NCBI GenBank assembly: GCA_023014485.1
Contig: JAJOZX010001575.1
Location: 372,501 to 436,500 of the forward strand
Length of the DNA: 64,000 bases
DNA from: Bathynomus jamesi
Taxonomy: Eukaryota; Arthropoda; Malacostraca; Isopoda; Cirolanidae
Direction: 5' to 3'
Position 1 is the first letter of the stretch; each line of letters starts with the position of its first letter. The position numbers and the translations under genes were made by a program. The notes under the pieces were generated by a model. The model was given only the letters and a program-made list of their open reading frames with translations. It was not told the origin of the DNA and did not search any database. Below, one piece after another: positions 55,816 through 64,000 of this stretch.

Positions 55816-56341
55816 AATACAAAGCGTAAGTAAGCACGAGTAATCATGTTGGAAGGATGACGTCAGTTCTTTGAGTTACTTTTCTCTGAAGTAATTGCAG
55901 TATATCAGTTTTACTGTATTATAATAATAGATACACGATAGATGATATAAAATAGGATTGCTTTTTCGGGCTTTCCATTATATTATTAAGTTTGCTCTTT
56001 CTTTCGAGAAAATATCGAAAAGGGGGCGGGGGGGGGCCTTCGTTATTTGAAGATGTTTGGAAAAACGTTTTCATCAATAGAACCAACATTCTTTATTTTA
56101 TTTTTTTGGGAGGGGGACTTCGTCGCCTATGTCATATACGAGGAATTTTTTAAGACTTTTTTAAAAAAATATCGACGACTCCCCCCCCCCCCCCCCCCCC
56201 GGTTTCCCCCTTTTTAAAAGTTTATTAAATGTTGCTTAGAAGGAATTGTATTTAAAAACTAAATCCAAAAGTGATCAAATAATGTAAAAAAAACCTTCAT
56301 TTTATGTCTTAAGATCATATTATTAACTTTTACTGTTAAAT
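55816..56341. other. No gene; poly-C tract
   Basis: (C)n of about 21 bp at 56180-56201 in otherwise AT-rich sequence. Confidence 0.5.
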
Positions 56342-56800
56342 ATACAGGGTGTTCAAGAAATAATGGTGCGAAAGTAATCGGTCATTTTTTTATTATTTTA
56401 ATCAATATGAGTATTGACCAAGTTTAGAACACTTTCATAAAATGACTATCACTTGTCGCAACAATGTTTATTCGACGCTCGGACTCCATTAGAGCAGTGT
56501 TTCCCAACCGGGGGCCATATGGCTCCCTGGGGGCCATGGCACATTTGAAGGGGGCCACAGGAAAATGTTATTTTCTAAAATAGAGTTAAATCTGCATATT
56601 ACCTACTGAAAATAATGCTTATGGGGGCCACAGGAAAAAAATAAGGTTCCTAAGGGGGCCATAAGCCAAAACCGGTTGGGAACCACTGCATTAGAGTATA
56701 AGGAAAATGCTCTTGTAGAATTGATCCAGTGACCTCTTCTTTCTTTGACTGAGTTCTGCAAGACTATAATTGGATTTGTTACAGTAGACGGATCTTCTGT
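56342..56800 (-). mobile_element. mariner-like fragment, interrupted by a hAT MITE
   Basis: It starts ACAGGGTGTTCAAGAAATAATGG after TA, the usual mariner end. After the inserted MITE, AAATGCTCTTGTAGAATTGAT matches the minus strand of the fragment at 60765-61112, so this is the 3' end of the same family. No intact reading frame. Confidence 0.7.
56495..56688. mobile_element. hAT MITE, 194 bp
   Basis: The ends CAGTGTTTCCCAACCG and CCGGTTGGGAACCACTG are flanked by a perfect duplication CATTAGAG (56487-56494, 56689-56696). Sister of 38409-38582 but 20 bp longer near its left end. Confidence 0.9.
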
Positions 56801-56806
56801 TTCATA

Positions 56807-56811
<5 letters not shown>

Positions 56812-56837
<26 letters not shown>

Positions 56838-56851
56838 CAGTATATATATAT

Positions 56852-56908
<57 letters not shown>

Positions 56909-56922
56909 ATATATATACACGG
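56812..56922. repeat. Imperfect (TA)n tract
   Basis: About 110 bp of TA repeats with phase slips. Confidence 0.95.
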
Positions 56923-57700
56923 TAAGTAATTTTATGTGCAGAATTCAAATTTGACCTTTCCTAAATGCGAAATTAACCAAAACTAAGCTATTACCTAACC
57001 TAACCTAACTAAAATAGAAAGTAAATTATACCCACCTAATAGCCTTAATCAGGGGTATTTAACCTTTTCCGTAGTTTCCTCTGAGCTAGCCAACAAAACT
57101 GTAATTACACCCTCCACTCTTTAAATGGCACATATAAGAAAAGGAAAAATTAGGAAAGAATAACAATTTTAGTGGAACCATAACTCAGCTTATTTTTTTT
57201 GGACAGTGGCGCCAGCTCGTTAGACCGTAAAAAGGCCGAATTACCCCATATTAAATACCACTGGCCTAAATGAACGCAATATCTGCCACAAAAATCATAC
57301 GATATCTTGTTTTGAAAGTATACATTACCGTTTATATAAGCTGATAGATTAGGGGCATTTTAGGGCTCACTTACGTTAAGCAGTTAAGATATCGGTTCAC
57401 TTACAGTAAAGATGGCTGAAGAATTTACTTTAATGAAGTTGCATAGCAGCTGCAGTGTAGATAGAAGTAGATGGAATGCATTTTTTACCGGAGTGGAACA
57501 TAATACCAAAAGAAAGGGAATGTCGTAGAAAACGTAAAATGGTGATGAATATCCTACATATATGATAACCTAACCTAAATTAATCGAACCTAATTAAATT
57601 AACCTAACCTACATTTATGTAGAGAAAAAGAAATAAAAATAATGATTTGTTTAAGACTATAAGACAAAAATTCGAATGCAAAACTCATCATACCATAATT
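56923..57700. other. No gene; CCTAACCTAAC words
   Basis: CCTAACCTAACCTAAC at 56996 and further TAACCTAACC words at 57566-57610 look telomere-like but are too short to be an array. Confidence 0.45.
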
Positions 57701-57829
57701 CTCTCTCTCTCTCTCTCTCTGTAGTGGGGTTCCTCAGGGTTCCGTTTTGGGGCCACTGTTGTTTATCATTTACATAAATGATATCGACGGTGGCATCGTC
57801 AGTCGGATCGCCAAATTCGCTGATGACAC

Positions 57830-58880
57830 TGTGGAGGGTGAACCCTTTTTCCCCTTTTGAAATTGTCAGCCCTTTCCCCCTGTCCTTGATTGTTATTGTT
57901 TGTGTGCTAAATTTATTTAATTTTTGATTGAAATACTTGTTATAGATAGGATTTTCATGGTTCTCTCTTTCTTTCCAAAGGAATAAAATAATTGTTTGTT
58001 AAAACCTGTTAGCAAGGAATAACAATTAAGTATTTCTTTGTTAATATTGTAAGAAAAGGAATAAGAATTAAGTAATTGCTTGTTAAAACCTGTTATTGAA
58101 AGGCATTAAGTACGTATTTGTTACCACATTTTAGCAAAGCCTTGGTTTATTTGCTTATGGGACCCATCCATGAATATTGTCTATAAAAGGTTGGCATTTG
58201 AAGTGAAATAACATGAAGGGTGATCCTTGTCAGAGAGAAGCTTGTGATGTTCGGAAGTGTTTGCAAGCTGATAAATTCCAGGAATCGGAGTTTTGAGAAG
58301 ATGCTGCGAGAGGTGAGGAAGGCAATCTGGTGTTTGTGGAGGTGTCAAAGCTGAGTCGAGTGTTGGAGCAGAGGGTAAATAGTGGAATGTTTTAAGAAAA
58401 GGAAAGGTGATTGTTGGTTGGAACATTTTGGCAAGGGGAGTTAGGTGCTAGATTGTTGATATTTTGGCAAAGGGAATGGAGTACTTGTTTGTTGGGGGAG
58501 GGAACTAGATTCGAGCCGGATCTGTCTGAGAGGCTGAAGACCATTATTGGACAAGGGGAGCTATAGATTTTGTCCAGAAGGGGATGCCAAGGGTGTTGAG
58601 TCCGTTGCTTCATATTGGAATGACAGGTTTTGTCAATCTTGCGCTGGTGCTGTGAGTTCTCTCGTGGCACAGAGGGAAGCTGCTCTCGAGGAACAGCAGA
58701 ACAGGTGAGAGGCTGTTGGCGGTGCAGGCCGGCAGTTGTGGAATTGGAGGTCTGGGCGGCGGCGAGCCTGGATCCAGCAGCCCTTCAGGGTCTGCAGCCT
58801 AGTTGTGTGGAGGCCTTAAAGTAAAAATTTATATATTTTGTCTGGTGTGGCCGTTAGGTTAACCGAATCCCATCACAACA
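57830..58880 (+). mobile_element. Solo-LTR-like insertion, 1051 bp
   Basis: It begins TGTGGAGGGT and ends TCACAACA, the TG...CA termini of long terminal repeats, and sits inside the FADDTKLG codons of LINE copy E. It contains TATAAAA at 58182-58188 and no gene. The right flank TGAAG and left flank TGACAC are only partly alike, so the target duplication is uncertain. The orientation is inferred from the TATA box. Confidence 0.55.
58182..58188 (+). promoter_or_regulatory. TATA box candidate in the LTR-like element
   Basis: TATAAAA within TGTCTATAAAAGGTTGG, about 350 bp from the left terminus, as expected for a promoter in an LTR. Confidence 0.4.
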
Positions 58881-59566
58881 TGAAGCTTTGGGCTAATGTT
58901 GGGACGCCCGAATCAATCGAGCAACTGCGTGCGGACCTACGTAGGATAGGAGAGTGGTCCGAAAAATGGCAATCCCAAGTCGGACTACTCGATGTTGGGG
59001 AGTAATATCGAGGCCACTGATTTGGAAAAGGACTTGGGTCTGCTAATTAGCAGCGACCTTAAGTTTACGCAACAGTGCGTAGAGGTGGAAAAGAAAGCCC
59101 AGAAGCTGTTGAGTTATATCAGGAGGCAATTTCAGTTTCGGAACAAGGAGATTGTGCTCTCTCTGTACAATTCCCTGGTTCGGCCGCACCTAGAGTATGC
59201 TGTGCAGTTCTGGTCGCCCACCCTCAGTCCGTTAGGCATATGGGCTACAATCGACGCTTACGCGCCCTGAATTTGTTTTCGCTGGAAACTTGGAGGCTGC
59301 GGCGTCAACTGATCGAGGTTTTCAAGTTCTTACGCGGGTTCAACATTGTCGATTCTAGAAGCATGTTTAGTTTAAATGATAACCCAACTCGCAATAATGG
59401 TTGGAAGTTGGATTTGAAACGGTTTAGGACTAGTGTATGTGGGAATTACTTTACGTATAAGATCTGCGACACGTGGAACAGGTTACCTTCAGAAGTTGTG
59501 AACCGTTCCTCTGTGGATCACTTCAAGAAGAGGTTAGACCGAATCTTGCACAATTTGAGGGTGTAG
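58881..59566 (+). pseudogene. CR1-like reverse transcriptase C-terminal part, with internal deletions
   Basis: It continues the frame after the LTR-like insertion. About 50 bp are missing at about 58970 (the MPFNLGKCKVMHIG codons) and about 60 bp at about 59227 (the RLERVQARATK codons), each causing a frame change. ISSDLKFTQQCVEVEKKAQK and SLVRPHLEYAVQFWSP are readable. The end DRILHNLRV differs from other copies by a late frameshift. Confidence 0.82.
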
Positions 59567-59632
59567 AAAATTTTCCCTGGCATCCGTTGCCATTGGTACC
59601 TCCTCGGTATGGGCCGCAAGGCCTTTTGAGGT

Positions 59633-59636
<4 letters not shown>

Positions 59637-59701
<65 letters not shown>
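59637..59701. repeat. (TC)n tail of LINE copy E
   Basis: About 65 bp of pure TC repeats directly after TTTTGAGGTACTTC. Confidence 0.95.
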
Positions 59702-59704
<3 letters not shown>

Positions 59705-60260
59705 AGTGTTTTTAGCAACTTTTTTTTTCCAGATCGGGTCACCCCCACCCCCAAATATGCTAAAATACGAAGCACTTAAATTTCAAGATTTTGACCCATT
59801 GGTTTTGAGATGTGAAACTTAAAATTTTGATTGTTGCTTTCTTTTCATGAATTTGTTGATCTGCTTTTGTGGCTATTAGAAAAATATAACATTTTATCCA
59901 AGCGTGAAATGGTGGCCTTTCTTATCATTAAAGTCTACAAGTTAACCAAGTCCTAATGAAGAAAATCAAGATTGTCTATAAGTTTAGAAAAGAATGTAAC
60001 CATCAAAATTTTTAGCTACGCATCGAAAGTCATGATAGTTAAAAAAAAAAAGTAACAAATTGTATTTGAAATTTAACTGCTTCGTGAGCTTCAAGTGAAA
60101 TCTGTGAAGCTGCATTTAAAATTTAAGCGATTTGTGAGCTAATTGTAAATGTTAAACTGCAACTCGCTTAAAATTTTCCAAAAATAATTTTCATTACATT
60201 TTATTGGTTGACGATTGTGTCAAAAAAAATGTTTTTTTGAATGTTCTGAAAACTTAATTT
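59702..60260. other. No recognisable gene or element
   Basis: AT-rich sequence without motifs. Confidence 0.5.
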
Positions 60261-60463
60261 GGATCACCTGAAGATCAGGGCCCCCCCAGCCTTCTTTAGT
60301 TACCCTTATAAGGCTAACTAACGAAAATATCACGACTTAACCAATCGTCAAGGGCGTACAGGTGACCTAACGATTGGTTAGGTTAAGTCGTGTTATTTTC
60401 GTTAGTTAGCCTTCTTATAAGGCTAACTAACGAATGCTGGGGGCCCTGATCTTCAGGTGATCC
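60261..60463. mobile_element. Long-palindrome MITE, copy 2 (203 bp)
   Basis: The end GGATCACCTGAAGATCAGG and its complement are flanked by a perfect 8-bp duplication CTTAATTT (60253-60260, 60464-60471). The core is that of 55606-55807, but the outermost 25 bp have diverged in a matched way on both arms. Confidence 0.88.
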
Positions 60464-60613
60464 CTTAATTTTTACATTCACGTCGTCGCATTCTTCTTCG
60501 TCAGGAATAAAACATATTTCCTGAACAATATTCTGGATTGTAACAACACGTATTAGTACCATGACTGTACAGTAAATATGTATTGCCCGAAGGGTAACAA
60601 CAGCCTTTCGCAA

Positions 60614-60662
60614 GAACTAGCAAAAATATTCCGCCCGTTGGGCGGTGTTTTCCTTGCTAGTT
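60614..60662. repeat. GC-topped hairpin
   Basis: AACTAGCAAAAATATTCCGCCC and its approximate complement around a GTT loop. Small, isolated and of unknown nature. Confidence 0.5.
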
Positions 60663-60764
60663 AAGGTAATTCGATTCAGTTACAGTATAATAGTCAGAGA
60701 AAAATGAATTGATTATGCAATTACGTGACATCGCACACCAAACGTTAACTTTTGGTGAATTCCG

Positions 60765-61112
60765 TTCAGATTTGTGTGTTTCAACGCCACTTCAAGGCCA
60801 CTTCGATCACCCGATTTAACTCCTTTGCACTTTTATCTATGGGGTTATGTTAAAACATTCGTGTATCATGACAAATTCAGGCATCTGGCAGAATTCTGTC
60901 AAAGAATCAAGAGGTTATTGGATCTATTCTACAAGAGCATTTTGTTAATGCTCTAATGAAGTTTGACTATCGAATACACACTGTAGGAACGAATAATGGT
61001 TATCATGTTCTAAATTTGAACAGTTTGGAAATGTAAACGTTGTATAGAGATTAATTAACAAGAAAAATATGAGTAATTATTTTTGAAACATCGTTTCTCG
61101 GACACACTGTAC
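60765..61112 (+). mobile_element. mariner-like fragment, 3' end
   Basis: The frame 60774-60956 contains RSPDLTPLHFYLWGYVKTF, the catalytic-domain C-terminal motif of mariner-like transposases. An end complementary to ACAGTGTGTCCGAGAAACG lies at about 61112. It is the same family as 56342-56800, in the opposite orientation. Confidence 0.72.
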
Positions 61113-61114
61113 TT

Positions 61115-61565
61115 TAATTAGCTCATACTACTAAACATAAGTAGCCACTTTGCTAATATTAAAAAGCCAATTAATCGTGCATATGGTGCATATTGTGTGT
61201 ATGTACAGCGCAATGCAAAATTAATTTCCCAACAGACATTTTTTTAATTGGATATCAATACGTACGTTAATATAGCTCGTCATAGTTGGTTTGAGATTTT
61301 GAATGTGGTATTCTTTTCTCTCCCTGATTGCCCCTAACTATTAAAAAGAGAAGTTGAAAATACTGTATTAGGTATCCTCACAGGATAACTTCGGGATCGC
61401 GGTTCTTTGCGAAAAAAAAAAATAAATAAAAATATTTCGGCTTACATGCAAAATCGAAGTTCAGGTTTCGAGAAAAAATGTCAAAAATATGTAAAATCAG
61501 ACAAACTTTTTTTGAGTGAAAAATTCGGGTAATATTATAGGTTTGCAGTCAGAATTATTTTCTGT
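61115..61565. other. No recognisable gene
   Basis: AT-rich sequence. Confidence 0.5.
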
Positions 61566-61816
61566 TCAGCCGGCTGCACACAGGATCATCTTGCGACTCA
61601 CGACTGACGACTTGAGTCGAGACGACTGAAGTCGCGTGTGATTTTACATTGACAATGGGAGCCGCGCATATTGCAGCGACCTCGACGCGATTCTGGGATT
61701 CTGGAGAATCGCGTCGCGGTCGCTGCAGCGTGCGGGGTTCCCATTCTGTCAATGTAAATTCACGCGCGACTTCAGTCGTGAGTCGCAAGACGATCCTGTG
61801 CGCGCGGCCGGCCTTA
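61566..61816. mobile_element. GC-rich palindromic MITE, ~250 bp
   Basis: CACAGGATCATCTTGCGACTC and the complementary end are inverted; the arms continue through GACTTCAGTCGTG and ATTGACA to a GCAGCGACC core. Strikingly GC-rich and CpG-rich against the AT-rich surroundings. No clear target duplication. Confidence 0.7.
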
Positions 61817-61944
61817 GTAGTAATCATCTTAACTGTTAATATATGGATTTCAGTAGTATAGGTGTGCCTGCTTCATTTATTAATCTTCTTCTTTTCGGTT
61901 CAATAGACTATGAACACTCGATAAGATAGAGACGGTCCATTTCA

Positions 61945-62181
61945 TTACATTGTTTTAATTGCACTCATTAATGAGAAGAAGCCCAATTCGCGTAAGTTTG
62001 AGATTGCAAATGGGATAAAAACTTTCAATGCTTCAGACACCAGTTTTGGATACTCATTTTTTCGTACTATCCAAAATGTACACGAGTCTTCTGACGGGAA
62101 TGACAACTGGAGGAGTTTTGTCAGAAGAATGTTCACTCGGTTCATCGTGTAGTTTTCCTGCAAGTTCGTCAGATTGATCAA
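61945..62181 (-). pseudogene. hAT transposase C-terminal fragment (ZBED5/SCAND3-like type)
   Basis: 78 codons with FWIVRKNEYPKLVSEALKVF, LRELGFFSLMSAIKT, matching the dimerisation end of hAT-derived proteins of the ZBED5/SCAND3 group (usual pattern FW..V..EYP.L...AL, then CE..FS.M..IK.K). The usual Cys-Glu is replaced by Arg-Glu. No other part of the gene is nearby, so it is an old remnant. Confidence 0.65.
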
Positions 62182-62199
62182 GTTATTTATCCACCTCTT

Positions 62200-63770
62200 C
62201 CAACGCCTTCCATCATCATGTGGGAAATTGTTTAGGAGATGTCTTTGCGGTTAAAGTATGTGTATGTACCGCGTAATTATTTAGGAAATCGAAGTGGTTA
62301 ATTTTTTTTTGTCAAAGTGGTTTCGCTAGCACCAAAAAATTTTGAGAAACGTGTGTCTGTGGTTTAGGCCTAATTAATATAAAAATCTTACACGCACGTT
62401 AAATATTTTTCTTTGTTTTTATTACATTTAGCAATTATTTTATTGTCTACATAATTATCTACATTTTTGGTTTGAAGTATAAAAGAAGTTGAAAAAGCTA
62501 AACTTATGACGTAGACTGTAGGTATAAGTTTAATTAAAAGTAAATCTTGTAACGGTAAATTCGTGTTAAAATGTTAAAATTGCAAAATGTCTCAAATTGT
62601 TTAAAATTCGTTCGATTTTAATTGTGTGTTCTCACGGTAGTTGTATCACCCAGGTCAGTCTTGAGGTAGAGATTTATGGTAAGGTCTGGAGAATCGTCTC
62701 TCGATTCGAAGGGAAGCGAAAACAAACTGACCTGGCTCAAATGTAAGATGGTTTGTTTTCTCTTTGTTTCGTGGTTGAACTTTTGGAAACTGACTTCGAA
62801 TCCGCTTGTTAAATTGGACCATAAGGTTAGTCATAAATTTGAGGAACTGGGTGGCTTCGAAGAAAGGACTTTATTTCAAGTTGATTTTTAAGGGAAAGGA
62901 GTAACTTTCCTTTAAAGGAAATGTCAAGGTCCAATCAAAGGGCATTGATTCTTGTAACACCCAGTGAGGAAAAAGGGAAACTCCTTCTTCCCTTATGTAT
63001 AGATGAAAACTTTCGGAGGAGTCCTTGTAATTTTAAGGTGTAACTTAGATTTCTAAGTTAGTTTTAGTTCCGTCCTCAAAAGTTAAAGTAGCTTTTAAAA
63101 CTAAATCTTTAAAAACTCTGTGCCACGATTGAAAATTTTTAAGTTGAGTTAAAACTGTTTCACGCTGTACGAAAATCTGAATTTCCTTTGTTTTACGCGA
63201 ACGTACGTGGTTGTAAGAGCGATAATGTTAGCCGACAGAAAAAGAACTTTGTGAAATTTCTTTGAATTTAATTATTGTTCACCTTAAATGTTAAAGTTGT
63301 AAGTTTGCGAAATATTATGTTTCGTCAATGAAGAGTGAATATCTTATGGTGATCTTGTTTCCCGAGGAAACCGGTGAAGTTAGTACATGACCATTTAAAG
63401 CCTTTAAATAATTTTACTTGATTTAATTGACGGACTTTTTTCTGGAAAATCTGCGGAATTCGCGCAGAACTTTTGAGAGTAAATTTCACAAAAACTTTTT
63501 GCACGTAAACTACTTCTGTGCACTTGTTCTCAGATTACAGAATTTGAATTTAGTGTTATTTCTAGAGTTACACACACATAAAAAAAACCTTTGTATAAAT
63601 GCCTTTTGAGACTTGAATAATTGCAAACATTTTCTTTAGATTGAAAATTTGATTTAATGGACCAAAATTTGTAATCGTACACCCGTATGTTTCTTTTCAA
63701 TTTATGTCCTATTTTGAGTGAAACAAAATAAACTTTATACGAGGGAGGGTGTCGTTTTATGCTACCTCGC
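62200..63770. other. No recognisable gene or element
   Basis: Short plus-strand frames (62676-62891, 63427-63609) have no motif or context. AT-rich with no inverted repeats noticed. Confidence 0.45.
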
Positions 63771-64000
63771 AATAGGCCTCTCTCGTAAGCCGAGGGTTAA
63801 ATTAACATTGACATTCGAAATTCAAAGCGGGCTTCGAGTAAGCCGAGAAAACCTACGCATATAAAATTGAAAGCCCATCCGAGTGGATAGGCAGAGTCAT
63901 CCTGAAACAAACGAACGCCCGCGCGAAATAAGTGCAACTGAAAAAGGAATTGCACCACAGTCTGTATTGTATATTTTAAATATATTTTATGTTTTTACAA
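63771..64000 (+). promoter_or_regulatory. Possible promoter or LTR piece at the window edge
   Basis: CATATAAAATTG at about 63858 resembles a TATA box, followed about 35 bp later by GCAGAGTCATCC, an initiator-like word. CTCGTAAGCCGAG and CGAGTAAGCCGAG recur at 63782 and 63835. Nothing downstream is available to test it. Confidence 0.2.

Larger units (their letters stand above)
57701..59701 (+). mobile_element. CR1-like LINE copy E, split by an LTR-like insertion
   Basis: A (TC)n at 57701-57720 abuts the 5'-truncated start ([13 protein letters not shown] codons). The copy breaks at about 57829, resumes at about 58881 and ends in the shared 3' block and a (TC)n tail at 59637-59701. The sequence before 57700 is not LINE. 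Confidence 0.85.

Noticed and set aside
56990..57015. Telomere or subtelomeric array (CCTAACCTAACC)
   Set aside because: Only two to three units. Similar short words occur throughout the window and inside MITE arms.
58181..58824. Three short frames on both strands
   Set aside because: They lie inside the LTR-like insertion, overlap each other and show no protein motif.
57830..58880. Possible missing or misassembled LINE interior in copy E
   Set aside because: The sequence shares nothing with the LINE copies, has TG...CA ends and lies exactly between adjoining LINE codons, so an insertion is the better explanation.
62676..62891. 71-codon plus-strand frame
   Set aside because: No recognisable domain, no neighbouring gene structure and unremarkable length for random sequence.

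Overview
This is a eukaryotic, AT-rich, repeat-dominated window in which I recognise no host gene. A spliceosomal intron, non-LTR and Penelope-like retroelements, tRNA- and 5S-derived SINEs, many cut-and-paste transposons and abundant (TA)n, (TC)n and (CA)n microsatellites point to an invertebrate. Scattered (TTAGG)-like stretches suggest an arthropod, and the LINE protein families look like those I remember from decapod crustaceans. That last placement is from memory, not from a search.

Layout. 1-5.0 kb: two members of an unnamed hAT-like transposase family. The first is open through the window start and has a spliced intron; the second is frameshifted and lies between ~125-bp terminal inverted repeats. 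5.0-7.4 kb: fold-back elements, including a mariner whose 5' half is replaced by an inverted copy of its 3' half, and Penelope-like remnants. 7.5-10.3 kb: one LINE (ORF1 plus endonuclease) on the minus strand, cut apart by a hAT element and a TTAA-flanked MITE. 11-25 kb: SINEs, MITEs, hAT derivatives and two young Tc1-like copies (17.5 and 21.5 kb). 25-33 kb: LINE remnants, a hAT element, an inverted Penelope-like pair, a minus-strand CR1-like LINE and SINEs. 33.3-36.3 kb: a third Tc1-like element with one internal stop, and a hAT derivative. 36.5-39.4 kb: the third hAT-like family member, split by two MITEs with perfect 8-bp target duplications. 40-45 kb: decayed LINE, MITEs, another hAT element and a 5S-derived SINE. 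45.8-51.2 kb: a head-to-tail series of CR1-like LINE copies joined through (TC)n tracts. 51-64 kb: MITEs, another inverted Penelope-like pair, mariner remnants, one more CR1-like copy split by a solo-LTR-like insertion, and an unassigned end.

How it works together. Almost all coding capacity is transposon-derived. The copies most likely to encode protein are the first hAT-like gene and the Tc1-like copy at 17.7 kb. The others carry frameshifts, stops or truncations and would depend on proteins supplied from elsewhere. Points worth following up are the three-copy hAT-like family, the apparent targeting of (TC)n microsatellites by the CR1-like LINE, a mobile LINE subfamily with two tandem 3' domains, the 5S-derived SINEs, the head-to-head Penelope-like pairs with hammerhead-like motifs, and a palindromic MITE family whose half-unit appears in two opposite arrangements.
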